From positions 1 through 6,240 of the forward strand of contig JAGBVY010000128.1 in assembly GCA_017630115.1 (NCBI GenBank): DNA of 6,240 nt, read 5' to 3'. A program made the translations under genes and the position numbers. Origin of the DNA: Tidjanibacter sp. Its GTDB lineage: Bacteria > Bacteroidota > Bacteroidia > Bacteroidales > Rikenellaceae. Shown piece after piece: positions 1 to 5,796 of this stretch (position 1 is the stretch's first letter; every line of letters starts with the position of its first letter). The notes beneath the pieces were generated by a model. That model was not told the DNA's origin. It saw only the letters and a program-made list of their open reading frames with translations, and did no database searches.

Positions 1-7
1 CATAGTA

Positions 8-22
8 GAAAACGAAGTTTTC
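8..22 (-). other. Small hairpin downstream of pyrB
   Basis: In the minus-strand RNA, GAAAAC and GUUUUC form a 6-bp stem with a 3-nt loop, about 20 nt after the pyrB stop. It is mostly A-U and has no following U-tract, so it is not a convincing terminator. An ATG at 3-1 on the minus strand, 39 nt after the pyrB stop, could begin another gene, but nothing of it can be read here. Confidence 0.3.
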
Positions 23-42
23 AATAATTTATCAACAAACTA

Positions 43-1137
43 CTACAATTTAGCTTTCGACTCACAATAGACGCAGCGGTACTTGCCGGGTTTGTCGGTA
101 CGAGGACAGAAGAGCGAATCAACGTTCTCGATATTGGAGATACAACGTTTATTGCTACAAACATACTCGTTGCGAACCACACCCTCGGGGAGCAAATCGA
201 TGGTCTTACTCTCGTCCTTAGCCCATTCGAGCAGTTTCATAATCAAGGCCATACGCACAAACTTACCATTCTCAACCTGACGGAAGTATGCAGCCCTAGG
301 ATCGCTATCGACATCTACCGTAATCTCGTTTACGCGAGGCAGTGGGTGGAGGATACACATATCGGGGCGAGCATTTTTGAGCTTAGCCGAGTCGAGAATG
401 AAGCTATCTTTCAGACGGTCAAACTCATCCTCATCGAGGAAACGCTCCTTCTGTACGCGGGTCATATAGAGAATATCCAATTCGCCCATAACCTCCTCCA
501 TCGAGGAAACCTCTTTGTAGGGGATATTGTTCTTCTCACACACCTCGTGACGCATATAGCTGGGCAGACGCAACTGCTCGGGAGCAATCAGCACAACCTT
601 TATACCCTGATAGCGCGACATAGCCTTGATGAGCGAGTGAACGGTACGACCAAATCGAAGGTCGCCACAGAAGCCGATTGTAAGGTTGTCGAAACGGCCC
701 ACCTCGCGTTTGATGGTCAGCAGGTCGGTAAGGGTCTGAGTGGGGTGGCTATGGCTACCGTCACCAGCATTGATAACAGGAATCCTTGCATTCTGAGCAG
801 CCACCAAAGCAGCGCCCTCCTCGAAGTGACGCATTGCAATAATATCGGCAAAGCAGCTGATGGTTTTGGTTGTATCAGCACAAGTTTCGCCCTTGGCTAC
901 CGACGAACTTTTGGCATCGGAGAAGCCCAAAACAGAACCACCAAGCTCCAACATTGCCGAAGTGAAGCTCAGACGAGTACGAGTACTTGGCTCATAGAAG
1001 AGTGTAGCAAGTTTTTTGCCCTTGCAGGCCTCAGTATATTTCTCACGATTGTCAATGATGTCGAGTGCGAGTTCGATAATTTCGTTAAGTTCCTGCATCG
1101 AAAGGTCGGTGGGGTCAATCAAGTGTCTCATTGTCAT
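43..1137 (-). CDS. pyrB: Aspartate carbamoyltransferase fused to a PyrI-type zinc domain (364 aa)
   Basis: PyrB condenses carbamoyl phosphate and L-aspartate to N-carbamoylaspartate, the committed step. The catalytic chain spans about residues 1-308. It has the carbamoyl-phosphate motif STRTR (51-55), the trimer-interface lysine K82 in AKGE, HPTQ (131-134) in GDGSHSHPTQTL, GRTVHSL (163-169), the aspartate-side R227 in TRVQKERF, and HPLPR (264-268). A C-terminal module follows from about residue 315 (LPEGVVRNEYVC). Cysteines C327, C332, C355 and C358 (C-x4-C-x22-C-x2-C), with C-I-S and C-x-Y-C-E, match the zinc domain of regulatory chain PyrI. The nucleotide-binding domain of PyrI is missing. 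Catalytic chains are usually about 305-310 aa. The ATG at 1137 is taken; an ATG at 1131 is possible, and neither has a Shine-Dalgarno. This is the last pyr gene seen. The catalytic assignment is secure and the zinc-domain match strong. Confidence 0.96.
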   Translation of the reverse strand: MTMRHLIDPTDLSMQELNEIIELALDIIDNREKYTEACKGKKLATLFYEPSTRTRLSFTSAMLELGGSVLGFSDAKSSSVAKGETCADTTKTISCFADIIAMRHFEEGAALVAAQNARIPVINAGDGSHSHPTQTLTDLLTIKREVGRFDNLTIGFCGDLRFGRTVHSLIKAMSRYQGIKVVLIAPEQLRLPSYMRHEVCEKNNIPYKEVSSMEEVMGELDILYMTRVQKERFLDEDEFDRLKDSFILDSAKLKNARPDMCILHPLPRVNEITVDVDSDPRAAYFRQVENGKFVRMALIMKLLEWAKDESKTIDLLPEGVVRNEYVCSNKRCISNIENVDSLFCPRTDKPGKYRCVYCESKAKL

Positions 1138-1155
1138 ATTGTTATTTAATTTGGA

Positions 1156-1187
1156 TTAAAGTATTTGTTTAACTAACCTATTTCAAA
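1156..1187 (-). promoter_or_regulatory. Weak candidate internal promoter before pyrB
   Basis: In the 60-nt AT-rich gap between pyrE and pyrB the minus strand has TTTG (1187-1184), 20 nt, then TACTTTAA (1163-1156). This partly fits TTTG/TAnnTTTG, with two mismatches in the last two bases. It could give pyrB some independent transcription, but AT-rich gaps produce such matches by chance. Confidence 0.2.
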
Positions 1188-1197
1188 ATTGTGTTGT

Positions 1198-1836
1198 TTA
1201 TTTTTGCATCCAGCTCTCATCCTGAGGGTTGGCCATAAACTGTTTTAGGCGACGCTCATCGCTGGGGGCGATATAGTTCTGCTCAACAGCCACACCAACG
1301 AGTGTGTCGAAGTTGGAGAGCGAATAATTGACAACGCCAGCAGCAGCCAATCGTTCCAAGCCCTTCTTCATACCGTAGGTGAAGATGCTCACAACACCAA
1401 GCACCTCAGCGCCTGCCTCCCTGAGAGCCTCTACAACGTCGATACAGCTACCACCCGTGGAGATGAGGTCCTCAATAACAACCACCTTTGCCCCCTTCTC
1501 CAAGCGACCCTCAATACGGTTGCCACGTCCGTGATCTTTGGCGCTACCACGCACATAACCCATAGGCATATCCAAAATGTCGGCTGCAATGGCTGCGTGG
1601 GCAATACCGGCCGTACTCGTACCCATAAGCACCTCAGCCTCAGGGAATTTCTCCTTCACCGTAGCCGCAATAGCACTCTCTACAACCTTGCGTGCCTTAG
1701 GTGCGGTAAGAATAAGGCGGTTGTCGCAATAGATAGGACTTTTGATGCCGCTTGCCCAAGTAAAAGGCTTGTCGGGGCTAAGGAAGACTGCTCCAATACT
1801 CAGCAACTCCGAAGCAATAATTTTCTCGTTATTCAT
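1198..1836 (-). CDS. pyrE: Orotate phosphoribosyltransferase (212 aa)
   Basis: PyrE joins orotate to PRPP to give orotidine monophosphate, which PyrF from the adjacent gene then decarboxylates. The type I phosphoribosyltransferase fold is shown by the PRPP-binding motif VVVIEDLISTGGS at 118-130, including the acidic pair E122-D123. The mobile catalytic loop K100-D-H102-G-R-G with IEG (108-110) and the N-terminal orotate-side block FTWASGIKSPIYCDNR (25-40) are also present. Family members act as dimers, with the loop of one subunit completing the neighbour's site. Length (about 210 aa) is normal. The ATG at 1836 lies 35 nt after the pyrF stop. Upstream is AAAAGAGT, not a convincing Shine-Dalgarno. 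A 60-nt AT-rich gap separates pyrE from pyrB. Confidence 0.97.
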   Translation of the reverse strand: MNNEKIIASELLSIGAVFLSPDKPFTWASGIKSPIYCDNRLILTAPKARKVVESAIAATVKEKFPEAEVLMGTSTAGIAHAAIAADILDMPMGYVRGSAKDHGRGNRIEGRLEKGAKVVVIEDLISTGGSCIDVVEALREAGAEVLGVVSIFTYGMKKGLERLAAAGVVNYSLSNFDTLVGVAVEQNYIAPSDERRLKQFMANPQDESWMQK

Positions 1837-1871
1837 ACTCTTTTATATCTAAAATTTTCAATCACTTCTTA

Positions 1872-2594
1872 CTACTCGTTGATTTCCAAAAACTCAGCCA
1901 CGCATCGGCGGTAGGCTGCAACGGGGTCGTCGGCAGCTGTAATGGGTCGGCCCACAACAATGTAGTCCGAACCGAGTTGGCGAGCGCGTGCGGGAGAGGT
2001 GATGCGTACCTGATCGTCGGCGGCCGAGTCGGCAAAGCGGATGCCGGGAGTAATGGTCATAAACTCCTGACCACAACCCTCCTTAACAATGGTCGATTCG
2101 AGTGGCGAGCACACCACGCCATCGAGCCCTGCGGCCTTAGCATTCTGGGCATACTTGATAATCGTATCGCCTATTGTAGAACCAATCAACAGTTCCTCTT
2201 GCATAACCTTCTCCGAGGTGGAGGTAAGCTGAGTTACGGCAATCAGCAGAGGGCGACTACCGTCGGGGCGTGTGAGTCCCTCTTTGGCAGCTTTCATCAT
2301 CTCCACCGTGCCTGCGGCGTGGACATTGACCATATCCACATCGAGGCTCGACAGGACAGCCATAGCTTTGCGAACAGTGTTGGGTATGTCGTGCAATTTC
2401 AGGTCGAGGAAGATTTTGTGACCACGACTTTTAATCTCCCTAACGATAGCATTTCCCTCGGCATAGTAGAGTTCCATACCGATTTTCAAGAAGGGTTTTC
2501 GCTCCTCATTCTGGAACTTGTCCAGAAAAGCGATTGTCTGCTCTGCCGAGGCAAAGTCACAAGCGATAATTACATCTTTTGCATTCATACTCAT
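1872..2594 (-). CDS. pyrF: Orotidine 5'-phosphate decarboxylase, type 1 short form (240 aa)
   Basis: PyrF decarboxylates orotidine monophosphate to UMP, the last step of the pathway, without a cofactor. The catalytic D-x-K-x-x-D array is D64, K66 and D69 in FLDLKLHDIPNTV. Substrate contacts typical of the family are D12 in IIACDFAS, K37 in FLKIGM, R186 in TPGIRF and R216 in VVGRPIT. The length and the LKLHDIPNTV block are those of the short type 1 enzyme, as in Bacillus, not the longer type 2 form (about 270 aa) that I recall for Bacteroides. The ATG at 2594 overlaps the pyrD stop as ATGA, with AGGA eight bases upstream. An ATG two codons later (2588) is an alternative start. A 35-nt gap with no clear promoter separates it from pyrE. 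Confidence 0.96.
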   Translation of the reverse strand: MSMNAKDVIIACDFASAEQTIAFLDKFQNEERKPFLKIGMELYYAEGNAIVREIKSRGHKIFLDLKLHDIPNTVRKAMAVLSSLDVDMVNVHAAGTVEMMKAAKEGLTRPDGSRPLLIAVTQLTSTSEKVMQEELLIGSTIGDTIIKYAQNAKAAGLDGVVCSPLESTIVKEGCGQEFMTITPGIRFADSAADDQVRITSPARARQLGSDYIVVGRPITAADDPVAAYRRCVAEFLEINE

Positions 2595-3511
2595 TTCACT
2601 ATTCCTATTATATCCGATAATTTTTCAATTCCAAGACGTGCCATTTCGGTGGGCAGGGCCTCTATAATCTCCTTGCAAGCATAGGGATTGCGGAGGTTGG
2701 CAGCACCCACCTCCACAGCCGTAGCGCCTGCCATCATCATCTCAATCACATCCGTAGCGCTCTCCACACCGCCACATCCGATTACAGGCACGCTACAAGC
2801 CTTCGCAACCTGATAGACCATCCTCACAGCCACGGGGAACACAGCCGCACCCGAAAAACCGCCCATTGTATTGGCAATAATGGGGCGACGCGAGCGCACA
2901 TCTATCCTCATACCGAGCATTGTGTTAATCAGACAAATGCCATCCGCCCCAGCCTCCTCGGCCGCGCGAGCAATCGACACAATATCGGTAACATTCGGAG
3001 TGAGTTTCACATAGAGGGGTTTGGTCACAACCTTTTTGACCTCCCTGACCACCTCGGCCACCGACTGGGGCGAAGTGCCAAAGCTCATACCTCCGCCGTG
3101 TACATTGGGGCAGCTGACGTTCAGTTCGATAATCTCCACCTGCTCCTCGGCGGTAATCTTCGAGCAGCACTCCACATACTCATCAATCGAGAATCCGCTG
3201 ATGTTGGCAATTATGGGTTTGTGGAATACCTCCCTCATTCGGGGCAATTCCTCGGCTATAACAGCGTCTATACCGGGGTTTTGCAATCCCACAGCGTTAA
3301 TCATTCCCGAGCTACACTCGGCCACTCGTGGCAGTGGATTGCCATAGCGAGCCTCGCGTGTAGTTCCCTTAAAGGAGATTGAGCCGAGAATATTGATGTC
3401 GTAGAACTCGGCCATACCGTAGCCATAACCAAAGCAGCCACTGGCAGGGATAACGGGGTTGTCGAGCCTAACGCCGCTAAGCTCCACACTCATATCGCGT
3501 TTTACTTCCAT
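2591..3511 (-). CDS. pyrD: Dihydroorotate dehydrogenase B (NAD+), catalytic subunit (306 aa)
   Basis: PyrD oxidises dihydroorotate to orotate with FMN in a TIM barrel. As a type 1B enzyme it acts with PyrK and uses NAD+ as acceptor. Visible family blocks are NPVIPASGCFGYG near the N-terminus, GLQNPG at 75-80, NVSCPNV with the catalytic base C134, VKLTPNVTD (168-176), and the FMN-phosphate region CGGVESATD and VGAANL near the C-terminus. A cysteine base, not serine, marks class 1 and excludes the membrane-bound quinone-linked class 2. The start at 3511 is supported by a strong Shine-Dalgarno site. The ATG at 3493 (residue 7) would align slightly better with the usual N-terminus, so it stays possible. 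The gene overlaps pyrK by 10 nt, and its TGA overlaps the pyrF ATG (ATGA). Length is normal (about 300-311 aa). Confidence 0.97.
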   Translation of the reverse strand: MEVKRDMSVELSGVRLDNPVIPASGCFGYGYGMAEFYDINILGSISFKGTTREARYGNPLPRVAECSSGMINAVGLQNPGIDAVIAEELPRMREVFHKPIIANISGFSIDEYVECCSKITAEEQVEIIELNVSCPNVHGGGMSFGTSPQSVAEVVREVKKVVTKPLYVKLTPNVTDIVSIARAAEEAGADGICLINTMLGMRIDVRSRRPIIANTMGGFSGAAVFPVAVRMVYQVAKACSVPVIGCGGVESATDVIEMMMAGATAVEVGAANLRNPYACKEIIEALPTEMARLGIEKLSDIIGIVK

Positions 3512-4245
3512 ATCAAATCCTCCTTTCTGAACACAGGGCCCTCCTTGCAGATGCGTTTGGCGCCACTGCGGGTCTCTACACTACAACACATACATACGCC
3601 AAAGCCGCAAGCCATACGCTCATCCAAGCTCACCTCTCCGCTCCACTCGGTCGAACCACACAAAGCCCTAAGCATAGGCATAGGGCCACAAGCATAGAAG
3701 TAGTCGCCCTCGATAGCTTTCTGACTAATCACGTCCGTAACAAAACCGCGCGTACCCATTGAGCCATCAACAGTGGCCACATAGCACTCCACGCCCAACT
3801 GCTCGAACATATCGTGAGCCACCACATCGGCTGCCGAGTTGAATCCCAGCACAACGGTGGGCCTCAGACCTCGGGCCAAGAGTTTGCGTGCCAAATTGTA
3901 GAGTGGAGCGCAACCAATGCCACCACCAAGCAACACAGGCTTTTGACACTCAACATCCTCCGTGAAACCATTGCCCAGACCCGTAAGCAAGTCCAACTGA
4001 GCGCCCTCAGTCAGAAGGCTCATTGCCTTAGTGCCCTCGCCCACAACGTCGTAGAGCAATGTTATGGTGCGCTCGTCATAGTCGCACACCGAAATGGGAC
4101 GGCGCAAAAACTTACCCTCCACAGCAACATTAACAAACTGACCTGCTTGGGTAATGTGGCTGGTGTCGCCTTCGAGCACCATCAGCATCGTTTTATGGGT
4201 CAGCGGTTTGTTGCAAACAACCTTATATATATTGCGTTTGTACAT
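3502..4245 (-). CDS. pyrK: Dihydroorotate dehydrogenase B, electron-transfer subunit (247 aa)
   Basis: PyrK is the FAD and [2Fe-2S] subunit that passes electrons from the PyrD flavin to NAD+, making the type 1B dihydroorotate dehydrogenase (PyrD2K2). Numbered from the ATG at 4245, the FAD-binding motif RRPIS is at 48-52, the pyridine-nucleotide motif GGGIGCAPL at 107-115 and ACGPMPML at 185-192. The iron-sulfur cysteines are C213, C218, C221 and C233 (C-x4-C-x2-C-x11-C), with an extra C220 within the cluster loop. The frame can be extended seven codons to a TTG at 4266, but that would overlap pyrC. The ATG gives the usual family N-terminus (MYKRNIYKVV) and sits 4 nt after the pyrC stop, so it is preferred. 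The stop codon overlaps the start of pyrD by 10 nt, fitting a coupled pair. Length matches the family (about 250 aa). Confidence 0.95.
   Translation of the reverse strand: MYKRNIYKVVCNKPLTHKTMLMVLEGDTSHITQAGQFVNVAVEGKFLRRPISVCDYDERTITLLYDVVGEGTKAMSLLTEGAQLDLLTGLGNGFTEDVECQKPVLLGGGIGCAPLYNLARKLLARGLRPTVVLGFNSAADVVAHDMFEQLGVECYVATVDGSMGTRGFVTDVISQKAIEGDYFYACGPMPMLRALCGSTEWSGEVSLDERMACGFGVCMCCSVETRSGAKRICKEGPVFRKEDLIWK
3512..3526 (-). promoter_or_regulatory. Shine-Dalgarno site for pyrD inside the 3' end of pyrK
   Basis: The minus strand reads AAAGGAGG (3526-3519) followed by 7 nt and the pyrD ATG at 3511. This is an exact anti-SD match at good spacing, formed by pyrK codons for R-K-E-D. It favours the ATG at 3511 over the in-frame ATG at 3493. 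It stands out because most other starts here lack such a site, as is usual in Bacteroidetes. Translational coupling by overlap may matter more than the motif. Confidence 0.6.
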
Positions 4246-4249
4246 AGTC

Positions 4250-5530
4250 CTATTTTTCGTAAACAACTCTTCCTGCTGCGATGGTCATCTCCACCTCGCC
4301 CCTCAGACGCATACCCTCAAATGGGGTGCTGCGACCTTTGGATAGGAATGTGGCAGTATCGACATTATACTCGCTTCTAAAATCGACCAGAGTAGCATCG
4401 ACCCTCTCGCCCACTACCAAGCCTCCCGCGAGGCCCAACAACTGGCGAGCTCTAATCGACATAACCTCCACCATACGTTCGAGGCTGATAATACCGCCTC
4501 CCACCATAAAGGTGTAGATGGCTGCAAGCGAGGTTTCAATACCAACAACGCCCATGGCGCTACCTGCCAAGCCGCGCGACTTCTCCTCAGCCGAATGGGG
4601 TGCGTGGTCGGTAGCCACAACGTCTATTGTGCCATCGGCCAAGCCCCTGCGCAAAGCCTCCATATCGGCCCTGCTACGCAGAGGAGGATTCATCTTAAAA
4701 CGACCCTCTTCGCGCATATCCTCGTCGCACAAAACAAGGTAGTGGGGTGCGGTCTCGCAACTAACCTTCACACCTCTTGCTTTGGCCTTGCGGATGAGTT
4801 CAACGCTCTCCTTTGTGGAAATGTGACATATATGCAATCGGCAACCCGTTTGCTCGGCCAGTTCAATATCGCGTTCCACCTCACGCCACTCGCTCTCGGA
4901 GCATATACCCTTATGGCCGTGAGTCTTACACCACTCGCCATCGTGGATGTAGCCACCCCTGAGCAAACTCTCCACCTCACAGTGTGCCGCAAGCAGTCCA
5001 CCCGTCTGGGCAATAGCTGCCATAGCCTCACTCATAACCTCTTGGGACTGCACACCCGTGCCGTCGTCCGAAAACCCCGCAACATAGGAAGCAAGGGACT
5101 TGTAGTCGATAAGTTCCCCACCCCGACGCTCACGAGTGATGGTTGCATAGGGCAACACCTCGATTTGAGCCTCCTCGCGGATAAGGCGGAGTTGTTCTTC
5201 GAGATTGGCCAACGAGTCGGGCGCAGGGTTGAGATTAGGCATTGTGCAAACCGTTGTAAATCCGCCCTTAGCCGCAGCCGCCGTACCCGTTGCAATGGTC
5301 TCCTTGTAGCCATAGCCGGGCTCACGCAGATGAACGTGCATATCGACCAAACCGGGCAGCAGCACCTTACCTTCGGCAAGCACCACCCTCTCGCCCTCGC
5401 AGGGCTGGATTGTAGGCTGCAACTCAGTCAGCACCCCCTCACACATACGCACATCGCACACCTCGAAAGCGCCATTAGTCCACACTTTCGCACCTTTAAT
5501 CAGCAGGTTATCGGCCTTATGCACACTCAT
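4250..5530 (-). CDS. pyrC: Dihydroorotase, class I (426 aa)
   Basis: PyrC reversibly cyclises N-carbamoyl-L-aspartate to dihydroorotate, the third step of UMP synthesis, in the cytoplasm. It is an amidohydrolase-fold zinc enzyme. The metal-ligand pattern is complete: H65 and H67 with R69 in DMHVHLREPG, the aspartate pair D155/D156 in FSDDGTGV, H183 in AAHCE, H236 in CHIST, and D308 in ATDHAPH. N281 in KMNPPLR is the usual substrate-contact residue. The D-D-G block in place of a carboxylated lysine, and the length of 426 residues, point to the class I long form (about 425-430 aa) rather than the short E. coli type. The ATG at 5530 has no Shine-Dalgarno sequence and lies 20 nt after the attenuator U-tract. 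This is the first gene of the operon. Its TAG stop at 4252-4250 lies four bases before the pyrK ATG. Confidence 0.97.
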   Translation of the reverse strand: MSVHKADNLLIKGAKVWTNGAFEVCDVRMCEGVLTELQPTIQPCEGERVVLAEGKVLLPGLVDMHVHLREPGYGYKETIATGTAAAAKGGFTTVCTMPNLNPAPDSLANLEEQLRLIREEAQIEVLPYATITRERRGGELIDYKSLASYVAGFSDDGTGVQSQEVMSEAMAAIAQTGGLLAAHCEVESLLRGGYIHDGEWCKTHGHKGICSESEWREVERDIELAEQTGCRLHICHISTKESVELIRKAKARGVKVSCETAPHYLVLCDEDMREEGRFKMNPPLRSRADMEALRRGLADGTIDVVATDHAPHSAEEKSRGLAGSAMGVVGIETSLAAIYTFMVGGGIISLERMVEVMSIRARQLLGLAGGLVVGERVDATLVDFRSEYNVDTATFLSKGRSTPFEGMRLRGEVEMTIAAGRVVYEK

Positions 5531-5550
5531 ATCGATAGAAATTAGAGCAT

Positions 5551-5587
5551 AAAAAAAGAGGTAACTCGCGGGGGCGACTTACCTCTT
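5551..5587 (-). terminator. Intrinsic terminator in the pyr leader, probable attenuator
   Basis: On the minus strand AAGAGGTAA (5587-5579) pairs perfectly with TTACCTCTT (5564-5556). After a G-G mismatch the stem continues with TCGC/GCGA, closing a CCCC loop (5573-5570). A run of seven T (5557-5551) includes the end of the 3' arm and continues past it. This is a strong rho-independent terminator shape for leftward transcription; the plus strand has no comparable U-tract. Only 20 nt separate it from the pyrC ATG, too little for another promoter of normal layout. If it served only to end mutS transcripts, the pyr operon would lack a place for its promoter. It is therefore best read as an attenuator that pyr transcripts must pass. 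The structure is near certain, the regulatory role less so. Confidence 0.8.
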
Positions 5588-5680
5588 AAAATCAATATAA
5601 CGTAAAACGACAAAGCACCTATTGGAATTATCGGGGCGGCTGGGAGAGCCAGCAACGAGTTTATGGGCGCAAATTGTCAT
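5579..5680 (-). CDS. Putative 33-residue leader peptide of the pyr operon
   Basis: An ATG at 5680-5678 opens a frame of 33 sense codons ending in TAA at 5581-5579. The peptide begins MTICAHKLVAG and ends RYIDFKR. It has no recognisable domain, and the role proposed is in being translated rather than in its product. The ATG lies about 20 nt after the inferred transcription start, in an A-rich context without a Shine-Dalgarno sequence, as is usual for Bacteroidetes. Its last third is encoded by U-rich codons, including TTT GTC GTT TTA. The stop codon falls inside the 5' arm of the terminator hairpin, so a terminating ribosome would cover that arm and block hairpin formation. This matches the logic of the enteric pyrBI leader peptide. 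A chance frame of this size is possible, and conservation across relatives would decide it. Confidence 0.5.
   Translation of the reverse strand: MTICAHKLVAGSPSRPDNSNRCFVVLRYIDFKR
5588..5617 (-). promoter_or_regulatory. U-rich leader stretch, candidate UTP-sensitive pause region
   Basis: Of the 30 RNA positions transcribed from this stretch, 18 are U. They lie directly before the 5' arm of the terminator and form the last third of the leader frame. At low UTP, polymerase would be expected to slow here and let a translating ribosome close up behind it. The composition is seen directly; the UTP sensitivity is inferred by analogy with pyrBI. Confidence 0.5.
5639..5653 (-). promoter_or_regulatory. 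Small leader hairpin, possible RNA polymerase pause hairpin
   Basis: In the minus-strand RNA, GCUGG and CCAGC form a 5-bp stem around a 5-nt CUCUC loop. It lies inside the leader frame, upstream of the U-rich stretch and about 50 nt before the terminator. Enteric pyrBI leaders also carry a hairpin ahead of the U-rich region where polymerase pauses. The stem is seen in the sequence; the pausing role is inferred. Confidence 0.35.
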
Positions 5681-5705
5681 AACTTATTTTCACTTAATTT
5701 GCCCA

Positions 5706-5736
5706 CAAAATTAGGACTATTTTTATTGTCTGCAAA
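5706..5736 (-). promoter_or_regulatory. Putative pyr operon promoter of Bacteroidetes type
   Basis: On the minus strand TTTG (5736-5733) is followed by 19 nt and then TAATTTTG (5713-5706). This fits the -33 TTTG / -7 TAnnTTTG pattern of the primary sigma factor of Bacteroidetes, with the usual spacing. It is the only exact TAnnTTTG found between mutS and pyrC. A start site near 5698-5703 is inferred, which gives a leader of about 170 nt before the pyrC ATG. The short element can occur by chance, but its position ahead of the leader frame and attenuator supports it. Confidence 0.7.
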
Positions 5737-5796
5737 ATTTTCGGCCTACATTTTTCGACATTTAGCTAACAATTTTAACGCCACCGCCAAATCGTA

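Noticed and set aside
346..1149. Plus-strand open frame (267 codons) opposite pyrB
   Set aside because: It lies entirely across a secure pyrB gene apart from a few bases and resembles no known family; it is a shadow frame.
1977..2684. Plus-strand open frame (235 codons) across pyrF and the end of pyrD
   Set aside because: It is antisense to two well-supported genes and crosses their junction, with no promoter or domain evidence.
4246..4266. TTG start extending pyrK by seven codons
   Set aside because: It would overlap pyrC by 17 nt and add residues not expected in the family, while the ATG at 4245 gives the usual N-terminus directly after the pyrC stop.
4595..5545. Long plus-strand open frame (316 codons) opposite pyrC
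   Set aside because: It is antisense to a dihydroorotase with all its catalytic motifs, shows no recognisable domain, and is explained by the codon composition of pyrC.
5551..5587. Hairpin as a plain mutS terminator
   Set aside because: It ends 20 nt before the pyrC start, leaving no room for a normal pyr promoter downstream, while an exact promoter match lies upstream of it. It may still stop mutS read-through as a side effect.
5531..5700. PyrR-binding leader as in Bacillus pyr operons
   Set aside because: No sequence resembling the conserved PyrR RNA-binding loop was seen, nor a clear anti-antiterminator fold; the leader frame with a U-rich stretch explains the layout better.
5762..5769. 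Palindrome TTAGCTAA downstream of mutS
   Set aside because: Eight AT-rich bases without a loop or U-tract; neither a terminator nor an operator can be supported.
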